A stretch of DNA of 64,000 nt from Streptomyces cavernae. GTDB taxonomy: Bacteria > Actinomycetota > Actinomycetes > Streptomycetales > Streptomycetaceae. Shown here in pieces: positions 55,942-64,000 of this stretch. A model generated the notes under the pieces. The model ran no database searches and was not told where the DNA came from. It saw only the letters and a program-made list of their open reading frames with translations. Location: contig NZ_ML137711.1 in the NCBI RefSeq assembly GCF_004023625.1, forward strand, positions 83,197-147,196, read 5' to 3'. How positions within the stretch are numbered: the stretch's first letter is position 1; the number at the start of each line of letters is the position of its first letter. Position numbers and translations under genes: made by a program.

Positions 55942-56145
55942 GTGGTCAAGCAGGTGTGGGTGCGGGTACGGGCGCTGGTACGTGAGGTGCGAGCCTCTCG
56001 TAGGGACGCCGGAATGGTGACCTCCGAGTACGCGGTGGGGATCGTCGCCGCGGTGGCGTTCGCAGCGGTGCTCTACAAAGTGGTGACGAGCGGGGCGGTC
56101 AGCGCGGAGCTCCAGGGCATCGTGGAGAAGGCGCTCAATGGCTAG
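55942..56145 (+). CDS. Flp-type pilin (DUF4244)
   Basis: 67 residues from GTG 55942 with GGGAGC upstream. Pilin pattern: a basic leader (VRASRRDAGMVTSEYAVGIV) with G-M-V-T-S-E-Y at the predicted cleavage, followed by a single hydrophobic helix (AAVAFAAVLYKVVTSGA). The glutamate at +5 and tyrosine at +6 are Flp hallmarks. This is the major subunit of the Tad pilus. It overlaps tadE by 8 bases. Confidence 0.88.
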   Translation: MVKQVWVRVRALVREVRASRRDAGMVTSEYAVGIVAAVAFAAVLYKVVTSGAVSAELQGIVEKALNG

Positions 56146-56524
56146 GGCCCGGCCCGGGGCCGTCGGCCGGGGCGGGGTCAGCCCCGGCCGGGACCGGGGC
56201 TTCGTGACGGCCGAAGCGGCTGCGGTGCTCCCGGCTCTGGTGCTCGTTGCAATGGGGCTGATCTGGGCGTTGCTGTCCGCGGCGGCGCAGATCCAGTGCG
56301 TGGACGCCGCCCGGGCGGGCGCGCGGGCGGCCGCCCGGCAGGACCCGCCGGACGCGGTCCTGGCGACGGCCCGCCGGGTGGCTCCCGACGACGCCGCCGT
56401 CACGGTGAGCCGGGAGGGCGACCTGGTTCGGGTCCGGGTGGTGGCCCCTGCACCGGGCCCGCTGACCTTCACGGTGACCGATGAGGCGGTGGCGCTGGCG
56501 GAGGAGACGGTGGGGGCGGGATGA
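56138..56524 (+). CDS. TadE-like minor pilin
   Basis: 128 residues. Leader RDRGFVTAEAAAVLPALVLV (G-F-V-T-A-E, prepilin-like) and one membrane helix, then a secreted domain with ARAGARAAARQDPP and VRVRVVAPAPGPLTFTVTDE. It is the counterpart of Rv3655c. No prepilin peptidase gene is in the window. The stop overlaps the next gene as ATGA. Confidence 0.87.
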   Translation: MARARPGAVGRGGVSPGRDRGFVTAEAAAVLPALVLVAMGLIWALLSAAAQIQCVDAARAGARAAARQDPPDAVLATARRVAPDDAAVTVSREGDLVRVRVVAPAPGPLTFTVTDEAVALAEETVGAG

Positions 56525-57309
56525 GCGGCGTGCGGTGGGGTTTCCTCTTCGCCGGGCGGGACTCGGCTCCTCCCCACGACGACGACCGGGAGCGGCCTTT
56601 TCATGACCCCGCGCCGGCTTCTCAGGACCCCGTGCCGACTTCACGTGGCCTGGGGCCGGGTGTCCGTGGTCTGGGGCAGGCGTCAGGTGGTCCGGGGTCG
56701 GGTGTCTGTGGTCTGGGTTTGGCGTCGCGTGGTCTGGGCTCGGCTGTTCGTGAGCTCCGTTCGGCTTCGTGTGGTCCGGGGCCGGGTGTCCGTGAGCTGG
56801 GTTTGGCATCGGGTGGGTCGGGGGCTGGTGTCCGTGAGCTGGGTTTGGCTTCGGGTGAGTCGGGGGCGGCTTCCTGCGGTGCGGCTGTGGTTTGCCGTAC
56901 CAGGGGCTCGACCTGCTGCGTCCCCGGCCCGGCCGGACGGGACCGAGGGTCCGCGACCGTGTGGACCGTGGGGGCGATCGCCGTTCTGTGTGTCGTCTTC
57001 GGGGCTCTGCTGGCCATGACCCAGGCGACGGTCGCCCGTCATCGGGCCGGTGGTGCGGCGGATCTGGCGGCGCTCGCGGCCGCGGACCACTGGGAGGTGG
57101 GGGCGGCGGCCTGTGGGAAGGCGGAGCGCGTGGCCCGGGCCCAGGAAGCGAGGCTGGTCCGGTGCGTGGTCCGGGGTGAGATCGCGGATGTCACGGCAGC
57201 GGTGGAAACCGGCCCGTTCACCACTGAGGCCAGAGCTCGCGCCGGCCCCGCGCGCCCTGCCGATGCCGCGAGGACCATGGGGTTCGATGCGCGGGCGTCC
57301 GGCGCCGAG
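56521..57309 (+). CDS. TadE-like (Rv3654c-type) protein with 14-residue tandem repeats; 3' end uncertain
   Basis: It starts at ATG 56521, overlapping tadE. Residues ~47-116 are five 14-residue repeats (consensus GVRELGLASGGSGA). The conserved part is RDRGSATVWTVGAIAVLCVV, ARHRAGGAADLAALAAADHW and LVRCVVRGEIADVTAAVETG, as in the helicase-neighbourhood TadE-like family. That family normally ends soon after 'ARAGPA'; here no stop follows and the frame runs on, antisense to the helicase, to 59748. A TAG at 57311 is in another frame, so a one-base shift near the end is likely. I end the call where the helicase begins; the real end is not settled. Confidence 0.6.
56659..56868 (+). repeat. Five in-frame 42-bp tandem repeats
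   Basis: Units at 56659, 56701, 56743, 56785 and 56827, each exactly 42 bp, coding 14 residues. The last two differ at only a few bases, which suggests recent duplication; the earlier three are more diverged. Confidence 0.85.
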
Positions 57310-59763
57310 CTAGTCCTTGGGGGCCTCGCGCAGCAGCTCCGTGAGCAGCCGGACGGCGCCCCGTTTGTGCAGCGGGTCGTTGCCGTTGCCGCACTTGGGG
57401 GACTGGATGCAGGAGGGACAGCCGGAGTCGCACTCGCAGGAGGCGATGGCCTGGCGGGTGGCGGTGAGCCAGGTCTGGGCCGTGTGGAAGGCACGTTCCG
57501 CGAACCCGGCGCCGCCCGGATGGCCGTCGTACACGAAGACCGTGGGCAGGAGGGTGTCGGGGTGGAGCGGTACGGAGACTCCGCCGATGTCCCAGCGGTC
57601 GCAGGTGGCGAAGAGCGGGAGCATGCCGATCGAGGCGTGTTCGGCGGCGTGCAGCGCTCCGCCGAGGATCTCGGGAGTGATCCGGGCGGCGTCCAACTGG
57701 TCCTCGGTGACCGTCCACCAGACGGCCCGGGTGCGCAGCGTGCGAGGGGGGAGGTCGAGCTTCGTCTCGCCCAGCACCTCACCGGTGATGAGACGTCGAC
57801 GCAGGAAGGAGACGACCTGGTTGGTGACCTCGACGGAGCCGTAGCACAGCCGGCCGGCGCCCCAGGGAATCTCGATGTCCGTTTCCAGTACGGAGATCGA
57901 GGTGGTGTCGCGGGCGACCGTCGAGTACGGCGGCGCGGCCTCCTCGACCAGCGCGACGGACTCCTCCAGTTCCAGCTCCCGGACCAGATAGGTACGGCCC
58001 TGGTGGAGGTGGACGGCGCCTTCGTGGACCGTCGTGTGCGCCGCTCCGGCGTCGACGGTGCCGAGCAGTCGCCCGGTGGCGGCCTCGACGACCCTGACCG
58101 GGCTGCCGCTCCCGCCGCGGATGTCGGTGAGGTCGGCGGCCCGCTCCCGGCGCGTCCAGTGCCAGGCTCGGGTGCGGCGGCGCAACAGCTTCGCGGCCTC
58201 CAGCTGCGGCAGAAGCTCCGCGCAGGCCGGGCCGAACAGCGGCAGGTCCTCGTCCGTCAGGGGGAGTTCGGCCGCGGCCGCACACAGGTGGGGGGCCAGG
58301 ACGTAGGGGTTGTCGGGGTCGAGGACCGTGGACTCCACGGGCTGGTCGAACAGGGCCTCGGGGTGGTGGACGAGGAAGGTGTCCAGCGGGTCGTCGCGGG
58401 CCACCAGGACCGCCAGCGCGCCCTGGCCGGCGCGCCCGGCGCGGCCTGCCTGCTGCCACAGGGACGCCCGGGTGCCCGGGTAGCCGGCGATCAGCACGGC
58501 GTCCAGGCCGGAGATGTCGACACCGAGTTCGAGGGCTGTGGTGGCGGCCAGGCCGAGGAGTTCGCCGGAGTGCAGTGCGCGTTCCAGGGCGCGGCGTTCC
58601 TCCGGGAGGTAGCCGCCGCGGTAGGCGGCCACCCGCCGGGCGAGCGAGCGGTCGACCTCGCCGAGGCGCTCTTGGGTGATCACCGAGATCAGCTCGGCGC
58701 CGCGTCGGGAGCGGACGAAGGCGACCGAGCGCACGCCCTGGATGGCCAGATCGGTGAGCAGGTCGGCGGTCTCCGCGGTCGCGGTACGCCGTACGGGTGC
58801 GCCCTTCTCGCCCTGCAGCTCCGTGAGCGGAGGCTCCCACAGGGCGAACACCAGTTCACCGCGGGGGGAGGCGTCGTCCGCGATCTCGACGACCGGCAAG
58901 CCGGTCAGCTTGCCGGCGGCCACCGAGGGCTCGGCGGCGGTGGCCGAGGCCAGCAGGAAGACGGGGGAGGACCCGTAGCGGGCACACAGGCGGCGCAGCC
59001 GGCGCAGGACCTGGGCGACGTGGGAGCCGAAGACGCCCCGGTAGGTGTGGCACTCGTCGATGACGACATAGCGCAGGCAGCGCAGGAAGGAGGACCAGCG
59101 GGGGTGGGAGGGCAGTATCCCGCGATGCAGCATGTCGGGGTTGGTGAGGACGTAGTTGGCGTACTGGCGTACCCATTCGCGTTCCTCGACGGGAGTGTCG
59201 CCGTCGTACACGGCGGGTCGCACGGCGGTGCCCAGCGGCTCGGCGAGTTCCTTCACCGAGCGGCACTGATCCGCCGCGAGGGCCTTCGTCGGGGCGAGAT
59301 ACAGGGCGGTCGCGCCGCGGCCGTTCGGGGCCTCGGCGCCGTCCAGGAGGCGGGAGAGCACCGGCACGAGATAGGCGAGGGACTTCCCGGAGGCGGTCCC
59401 TGTGGCGACGATCACGGAGTCGCCGTCCAGGGCGTGCTCGGCGGCGAGTGCCTGATGGGCCCAGGGGGCGTCGATGCCCGCCGCCCGCACGGCGGCGATC
59501 ACCTCGGCCCGGATCCGGTCCGGCCAGACGGCATGGCGACCGCCGCGCGGGGGCAAGTGCTCCGTATGAGTGATGCGCGAAGCCCGGCTCGGCCCCGAGG
59601 CGAGCCGGTCCAGGAGCGTGCCCGGCGCGAGACGGGAGGCGGTCTGTGCCGAGGATCGATCGGATCGGTGATTCTTGGCCATCGGCACCGAGTGTGTCAC
59701 TGGCGTGACGGACAATGGGCCCAAGGCGTCGTGCACGCCTGCCGGTAAGTGATTGAATGCCAT
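57310..59763 (-). CDS. DEAD/DEAH-box helicase with DUF1998 C-terminus
   Basis: 817 residues from ATG 59763 (MAFNHLPAGVHDALGPLSVT). Helicase motifs: ATGTASGKSLAYLVPV (Walker A variant), ALYLAPTKALAADQ, VLTNPDMLHRGILP, YVVIDECHTYRGVFG (DECH), LLASATAAEP, and in domain 2 GVDISGLDAVLIAGYPGTRA and QQAGRAGRAGQGALAV. The C-terminal cysteine cluster CECDSGCPSCIQSPKCGNGN is the DUF1998/MrfA zinc site. Relatives (MrfA, Hrq1) act in DNA crosslink repair. It overlaps the preceding TadE-like frame antisense. Confidence 0.93.
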   Translation of the reverse strand: MAFNHLPAGVHDALGPLSVTPVTHSVPMAKNHRSDRSSAQTASRLAPGTLLDRLASGPSRASRITHTEHLPPRGGRHAVWPDRIRAEVIAAVRAAGIDAPWAHQALAAEHALDGDSVIVATGTASGKSLAYLVPVLSRLLDGAEAPNGRGATALYLAPTKALAADQCRSVKELAEPLGTAVRPAVYDGDTPVEEREWVRQYANYVLTNPDMLHRGILPSHPRWSSFLRCLRYVVIDECHTYRGVFGSHVAQVLRRLRRLCARYGSSPVFLLASATAAEPSVAAGKLTGLPVVEIADDASPRGELVFALWEPPLTELQGEKGAPVRRTATAETADLLTDLAIQGVRSVAFVRSRRGAELISVITQERLGEVDRSLARRVAAYRGGYLPEERRALERALHSGELLGLAATTALELGVDISGLDAVLIAGYPGTRASLWQQAGRAGRAGQGALAVLVARDDPLDTFLVHHPEALFDQPVESTVLDPDNPYVLAPHLCAAAAELPLTDEDLPLFGPACAELLPQLEAAKLLRRRTRAWHWTRRERAADLTDIRGGSGSPVRVVEAATGRLLGTVDAGAAHTTVHEGAVHLHQGRTYLVRELELEESVALVEEAAPPYSTVARDTTSISVLETDIEIPWGAGRLCYGSVEVTNQVVSFLRRRLITGEVLGETKLDLPPRTLRTRAVWWTVTEDQLDAARITPEILGGALHAAEHASIGMLPLFATCDRWDIGGVSVPLHPDTLLPTVFVYDGHPGGAGFAERAFHTAQTWLTATRQAIASCECDSGCPSCIQSPKCGNGNDPLHKRGAVRLLTELLREAPKD

Positions 59764-59844
59764 CGCGGCTGGCGATCCGTCCCGGGGGCTCAAGCCGAAG
59801 TGTCCTATGGGGCGAACGCTCGATAGCAAGGTGCTGGAGGATCC

Positions 59845-60186
59845 GTGGACCTGTCCCTGTCGACCCGTACCGTCGGCGATCGTACGGTCGTCGAGGTCGG
59901 TGGCGAAATCGATGTATATACCGCGCCCAAGCTGCGCGAGCAGCTGGTCGAGCTGGTCAACGACGGGAGCTTCCACCTCGTCGTCGACATGGAGGGCGTG
60001 GACTTCCTCGACTCCACCGGGCTCGGCGTGCTGGTGGGCGGCCTGAAGCGCGTACGTGCCCATGAGGGCTCACTGCGCCTGGTGTGCAACCAGGAGCGGA
60101 TTCTGAAGATCTTCCGCATCACTGGCCTCACCAAGGTGTTTCCCATCCACACCTCGGTCGACGAAGCGGTCGCGGCCACCGACTGA
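59845..60186 (+). CDS. bldG: Anti-sigma factor antagonist BldG
   Basis: 113 residues from GTG 59845 with GGAGGA upstream. STAS fold with the phosphorylatable serine S57 in [16 protein letters not shown]. The sequence matches S. coelicolor BldG (SCO3549), essential for aerial mycelium and antibiotic production; it is released or trapped by phosphorylation through anti-sigma kinases. The partner-type gene apgA follows 109 bases later, as in S. coelicolor, where the two are also cotranscribed. Confidence 0.95.
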   Translation: MDLSLSTRTVGDRTVVEVGGEIDVYTAPKLREQLVELVNDGSFHLVVDMEGVDFLDSTGLGVLVGGLKRVRAHEGSLRLVCNQERILKIFRITGLTKVFPIHTSVDEAVAATD

Positions 60187-60295
60187 GCCGTCCGGGCCAC
60201 TGTGCCCGGACGGCAGAAGCAAGAGGTAGGACGGGGGGATCGGGTCCGTATGGGCCCGATCTCCGCACAGCACGCCCGAGTTTCGAGGGGGATGC

Positions 60296-60721
60296 ATGGC
60301 CACCGTTGAACTCCGATTCAGCGCGCTGCCCGAGCACGTCAGGACCGCCCGGTTGGTGGCGGCGGCGGTGGCGCGTAGGGCCGGAGTGGACGAGGCCGTC
60401 CTCGACGAGGTCAGGCTGGCTGTGGGCGAGGCCTGCACCCGTGCCGTCGGACTGCATCAGAGCGGCGGTATCTCGGCGCCGGTGCGGGTGGTGCTGACCG
60501 AGGAGGAGAAACAGTTCTCCATCGAGGTCGGCGATGAGGCGCCGCACGTGCCTCCGGGTGACCGGGAGGCCGGCGCCGACGATGTGGAGGCCGAGGAGGA
60601 CGAGATGGGCCTCGCGGTCATCAGCGGCCTCGTGGACGACGTGGAGGTCAGCGCCGGGGAGAACGGCGGCCTGATCCGGATGCGCTGGCCCACGACGCCG
60701 TCTCCGGTCGCGATGCCCTGA
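60296..60721 (+). CDS. apgA: Anti-sigma factor / RsbW-like serine kinase ApgA
   Basis: 141 residues. HATPase_c_2 (RsbW-like) domain with N-box VLDEVRLAVGEACTRAVGLH (E-x3-N position altered to C-T-R-A), acidic loop (GADDVEAEEDEMGLAVISGL) and G-L-x-V-I-x-G lid. It matches the product of SCO3548 next to bldG, which binds BldG. The unusual N-box (A in place of N) raises doubt about Mg-ATP chemistry; binding may suffice. Confidence 0.88.
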   Translation: MATVELRFSALPEHVRTARLVAAAVARRAGVDEAVLDEVRLAVGEACTRAVGLHQSGGISAPVRVVLTEEEKQFSIEVGDEAPHVPPGDREAGADDVEAEEDEMGLAVISGLVDDVEVSAGENGGLIRMRWPTTPSPVAMP

Positions 60722-60782
60722 CTTTCCCGGCAGTCTCTGTGCGCCGGGGCGCCTCGGGTGAGTCGGGCGAGTCGGCGTCGGG

Positions 60783-60890
60783 TGCGCAGGCCTCATGTGG
60801 GCATGCGTCGTGCGAGTCGGCCTCGTGCGGGCATGCGTCGTGCGAGTCGGCCTCGTGCGGGCATGCGTCGTGTGAATTGGTCCAGTGCGA
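60783..60890. repeat. 30-bp tandem repeat downstream of apgA
   Basis: Period exactly 30 bp: units at 60801-60830 and 60831-60860, with partial copies before and after. Core words GCATGCGTCGTGCGAGTCGG and CCTCGTGCGG. The repeats are directly adjacent with no spacers, so this is not CRISPR. Confidence 0.8.
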
Positions 60891-61143
60891 GCCGGGACGC
60901 TCGTGTGAGTCGGGTCCTCGGAGCAGTCATCTTCGGAGCGGTTCTGAGACGGAACGGTTCTGACGTTTCGCGAGTCTCCGCCTCGTAGGCGTACGGCGAC
61001 AACGCCCCCTCGACCGTCACGCCTCCCCGTTGGAGACAGGCCCCTCGGCGGTCACGCCGCTCGGCGACACACGCCTCCTCCGCCGATCACGTCCATCGGT
61101 GACCGCGGCCCCGACCTGGTGCCAGTCTCCGTACTCAGGACTC

Positions 61144-61167
61144 AGGCCCTGCTCAGCAGGGCCTTTT
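61144..61167 (+). terminator. Intrinsic terminator before hppA
   Basis: AGGCCCTGC (61144-61152), loop TCA, GCAGGGCCT (61156-61164), then TTT. A classical stem with T-run, ending transcription from bldG-apgA. Confidence 0.8.
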
Positions 61168-61239
61168 GTGTTCTCGTACTCCTGGGCAAGACCCCTGTAC
61201 GCCGTGGGCCCGCGCTTGCCCGGTCTGCTCTCCCCGCTT

Positions 61240-61259
61240 ATCGTGAATGAATTCACGAT
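61240..61259. promoter_or_regulatory. Palindrome and direct repeats upstream of hppA
   Basis: ATCGTGAAT-GA-ATTCACGAT (61240-61259), perfect 9-bp arms. Just downstream, AATTTGATCAC occurs twice with 12-bp spacing (61272, 61284), and ATCGCTCG twice. This AT-rich cluster lies about 200 bases before the hppA start and looks like a regulator-bound promoter. Confidence 0.5.
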
Positions 61260-61472
61260 CAATCGCTCGATAATTTGATCACGAATTTGATCACTCCATC
61301 GCTCGTCAATGGTTTTGGGGCATTACTGCTTTCGAGTTCCATAACCGCCCGGCGATCATTTGCTGAACGGGATGTGAAGACCAATTCCGTTTGCCGTGCT
61401 CTGTTTTGATCAGGTTCCGCTACCTACAATCCGTCCACATCTTGAGCTCAGCCCAAGCGTCAAGGAGGACGA

Positions 61473-63875
61473 ATGGCGGGGCTTTCTACCCCTCATCAGT
61501 TGGATCATCCCACCGCCCTCGCAGCCGCCGTACTGACCGATGGCAACCGCCTCCTCGTGGTGGTCATCGGGATCGTCGCCCTGGCGGCCCTTGCGGTCGC
61601 CGGGGTGCTGGTACGACAAGTGCTCGCGGCCGACGAGGGCACCGAGAGCATGAAGAAGATCGCGGCGGCGGTGCAGGAAGGCGCGAATGCCTATCTGGCC
61701 AGGCAGCTGCGCACGCTCGGTGTTTTCGCCGTCGTGGTGTTCTTCCTGCTCATGCTGCTGCCCGCGGACGACTGGAATCAGCGCGCCGGACGATCGGTGT
61801 TCTTCTTGATCGGTGCGGCGTTCTCGGCGGCCACCGGTTATATCGGCATGTGGCTCGCCGTCCGCAGCAATGTGCGGGTCGCCGCCGCGGCCCGGGAAGC
61901 GACCCCGGCGGAGGGTGAGCCGGAAAAGGATCTCACCACTGTCTCGCACAAAGCCATGAAGATCGCTTTCCGCACCGGCGGCGTGGTCGGCATGTTCACG
62001 GTGGGGCTCGGACTCCTTGGTGCGTCCTGTGTGGTCCTCGTGTACGCGGCCGACGCGCCGAAGGTGCTGGAGGGCTTCGGACTCGGTGCCGCGCTGATCG
62101 CCATGTTCATGCGTGTCGGCGGCGGCATCTTCACCAAGGCCGCCGACGTCGGCGCCGACCTGGTCGGAAAGGTCGAACAGGGCATTCCGGAGGACGATCC
62201 GCGCAATGCCGCGACCATCGCCGACAACGTGGGCGACAACGTCGGCGACTGCGCGGGTATGGCGGCCGACCTCTTCGAGTCCTACGCCGTCACGCTCGTC
62301 GCCGCGCTGATCCTCGGCAAGGTGGCGTTCGGCGACTCCGGGCTGGCGTTCCCGCTGCTCGTACCGGCGATCGGAGTGATCACCGCGATGATCGGCATCT
62401 TCGCGGTGGCCCCCCGGCGTGCGGACCGCAGCGGAATGACGGCGATCAACCGCGGATTCTTCATCTCCGCGGTGATCTCGCTCGTCCTCGTGGCGATCGC
62501 CGTCTTCGTCTACCTCCCGTCCTCGTACGCCGACCTGGACGGCGTCACCGATGAGGCGATCCTGGGCAAGGGCGGCGATCCCCGGATCCTCGCACTGGTC
62601 GCGGTGGCCATCGGCATCCTGCTGGCCGCGCTGATCCAGCAGCTCACCGGCTACTTCACCGAGACCACCCGGCGTCCGGTGCGGGACATCGGCAAGACCT
62701 CGCTCACCGGGCCTGCCACCGTCGTCCTCGCCGGCATCTCCGTCGGTCTGGAATCGGCCGTGTACACCGCGATCCTCATCGGGCTCGGGGTGTACGGGGC
62801 ATTCCTGCTCGGCGGCACGTCGATCATGCTGGCGTTGTTCGCGGTGGCGCTGGCCGGGACCGGTCTGCTCACCACGGTCGGTGTGATCGTCGCCATGGAC
62901 ACCTTCGGTCCGGTCTCCGACAATGCGCAGGGCATCGCCGAGATGTCCGGTGACGTCCAGGGCGCGGGCGCGCAGGTGCTCACCGACCTGGACGCCGTCG
63001 GCAACACCACCAAGGCCATCACCAAGGGCATCGCCATCGCCACGGCCGTACTCGCGGCGTCGGCGCTCTTCGGCTCGTACCGCGACGCGATCACCACGGC
63101 CGCTGCGGACGTGGGTGAGAAGGTCGGGGACGGCGGGCCGATGAACCTGGTCATGGACATCTCACAGCCCAACAACCTGGTCGGTTTGATCGCCGGCGCC
63201 GCGGTCGTCTTCCTGTTCTCGGGGCTGGCGATCAACGCGGTGTCCCGGTCCGCCGGGGCCGTGGTCTACGAGGTGCGGCGGCAGTTCCGTGAGAAGCCCG
63301 GGATCATGGACTACACGGAGAAGCCCGAGTACGGCAGGGTCGTCGACATCTGCACCAAGGACGCGCTGCGCGAGCTGGCCACGCCGGGTCTGCTCGCCGT
63401 GATGGCGCCCATCGCGATCGGGTTCACGCTGGGCGTCGGAGCGCTTGGCGCGTACCTCGCGGGAGCGATCGGCACCGGCACGCTGATGGCGGTCTTCCTG
63501 GCCAACTCCGGCGGTGCCTGGGACAACGCCAAGAAGCTCGTCGAGGACGGTCACCACGGCGGCAAGGGCAGCGAAGCGCACGCGGCGACCGTGATCGGCG
63601 ACACCGTGGGCGATCCCTTCAAGGACACGGCCGGCCCTGCGATCAACCCGCTGCTGAAGGTGATGAACCTGGTGGCACTGCTGATCGCTCCGGCCGTGGT
63701 CCAGTTCAGTTACGGCGACGACAAGAACGTCGGCATCCGGATCCTGATCGCGGTGCTGGCGCTCGTGGTGATCGTCGGCGCGGTGTACGTGTCCAAGCGG
63801 CGCGGTATCGCGGTGGGCGACGAGGAGAATTCGGAGCAGACGAGCAAGTCGGCGGATCCCGCGGTGGTTTCGTAG
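61473..63875 (+). CDS. hppA: Membrane-bound proton-pumping pyrophosphatase
   Basis: 800 residues from ATG 61473 with AAGGAGGACG upstream. About 16 membrane helices. Catalytic motifs: ADVGADLVGKVEQGIPEDDP (DVGADLVGKxE, pyrophosphate binding), DNVGDNVGDCAGMAADLFE, DAVGNTTKAITKG and the final GDTVGDPFKDTAGPAINPLL. It hydrolyses pyrophosphate and pumps H+. The residue after GNTT is K ('TTKA'), a K+-independent type in which lysine replaces alanine. The gene ends close to the window's degraded sequence. Confidence 0.96.
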   Translation: MAGLSTPHQLDHPTALAAAVLTDGNRLLVVVIGIVALAALAVAGVLVRQVLAADEGTESMKKIAAAVQEGANAYLARQLRTLGVFAVVVFFLLMLLPADDWNQRAGRSVFFLIGAAFSAATGYIGMWLAVRSNVRVAAAAREATPAEGEPEKDLTTVSHKAMKIAFRTGGVVGMFTVGLGLLGASCVVLVYAADAPKVLEGFGLGAALIAMFMRVGGGIFTKAADVGADLVGKVEQGIPEDDPRNAATIADNVGDNVGDCAGMAADLFESYAVTLVAALILGKVAFGDSGLAFPLLVPAIGVITAMIGIFAVAPRRADRSGMTAINRGFFISAVISLVLVAIAVFVYLPSSYADLDGVTDEAILGKGGDPRILALVAVAIGILLAALIQQLTGYFTETTRRPVRDIGKTSLTGPATVVLAGISVGLESAVYTAILIGLGVYGAFLLGGTSIMLALFAVALAGTGLLTTVGVIVAMDTFGPVSDNAQGIAEMSGDVQGAGAQVLTDLDAVGNTTKAITKGIAIATAVLAASALFGSYRDAITTAAADVGEKVGDGGPMNLVMDISQPNNLVGLIAGAAVVFLFSGLAINAVSRSAGAVVYEVRRQFREKPGIMDYTEKPEYGRVVDICTKDALRELATPGLLAVMAPIAIGFTLGVGALGAYLAGAIGTGTLMAVFLANSGGAWDNAKKLVEDGHHGGKGSEAHAATVIGDTVGDPFKDTAGPAINPLLKVMNLVALLIAPAVVQFSYGDDKNVGIRILIAVLALVVIVGAVYVSKRRGIAVGDEENSEQTSKSADPAVVS

Positions 63876-63932
63876 ATCACGGCACCTCCGGCTCGCCCTC
63901 ACTGCTGGTCAGGTTCATTCCAATGGGCGGGC

Positions 63933-63970
63933 GGGGGGGGGGGGGGGGGGGGGGCCCCCCCCCCCCCCCC
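63933..63970. other. G22-C16 homopolymer stretch (probable contig-end artefact)
   Basis: Twenty-two G followed by sixteen C, then more G-rich bases to 64000. Such homopolymers do not fit the neighbouring sequence and look like assembly or base-calling failure at a contig end. Confidence 0.8.
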
Positions 63971-64000
63971 GCGGGCGGCGGGGGGGGGGGGCGCGGTGGT

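Noticed and set aside
56521..59748. 1,075-codon plus-strand open frame
   Set aside because: Only the first ~260 codons fit a TadE-like protein; the rest is the antisense of a helicase with clear motifs.
60783..60890. Possible CRISPR array
   Set aside because: The 30-bp repeats are directly adjacent with no unique spacers, and no cas genes are present.

Overview
The window is Streptomyces-type chromosomal DNA. It has very high GC, frequent GTG/TTG starts, many 4-base start/stop overlaps, and several developmental genes I recognise (wblA, bldG, an ApgA-type anti-sigma factor, a crp of the Streptomyces type). The last ~70 bases degrade into G and C homopolymers, which looks like a contig end.

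Bases 1 to about 19,990 look like an integrated mobile element with accessory cargo. On the minus strand, an apparent operon runs leftward from about 5,595 to the window edge: a small unknown protein, a lambda-O-like replication initiator whose own gene carries iteron-like repeats, a zinc-ribbon protein, an SpdB-like membrane protein, an unknown CxxC protein, MobC, and a relaxase that is cut by the edge. Rightward genes are an XRE regulator, an excisionase-like protein and a tyrosine integrase with a LacI-type helix-turn-helix inside its catalytic domain. Two 9-5-9 palindromes, one before the regulator and one before the leftward operon, suggest that the regulator controls both directions. A frameshifted serine-recombinase remnant lies between them. 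From 9.3 to 19.7 kb there is cargo that looks like genome defence: an HNH enzyme of the phosphorothioate-DNA-binding type, a DUF4041/GIY-YIG coiled-coil protein, two unknown proteins, and a 1,531-residue GHKL-ATPase with a C-terminal DUF3883-like domain. A large inverted repeat and a tRNA-Pro(CGG) gene follow; the tRNA is the probable integration site.

From 20 to 64 kb the window is conserved actinobacterial core. From memory of the Mycobacterium tuberculosis map, the order matches Rv3683 down to about Rv3649: phosphoesterase, class A PBP, WhiB protein, two ArsA-like ATPases, DUF4177, RidA, MBL hydrolase, Crp, endonuclease III, CoA NUDIX, MarP protease, epoxide hydrolase-like protein, Acs, HAD phosphatase, Tad/Flp pilus locus and helicase. 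Streptomyces-type additions include NhaA, a SulP-carbonic anhydrase fusion, BldG/ApgA and a proton-pumping pyrophosphatase.

Functionally the core part covers envelope synthesis and stress (PBP, ArsA pair, MarP), transcriptional and developmental control (WblA, Crp, BldG-ApgA), ion, acetate and bicarbonate handling (NhaA, AcsA, SulP-CA, HppA), DNA repair (Nth) and pilus assembly (Tad). Tandem repeats with periods divisible by three (45, 42 and 30 bp) recur both between and inside genes. Most of the large open frames on the other strands are antisense shadows caused by the high GC.
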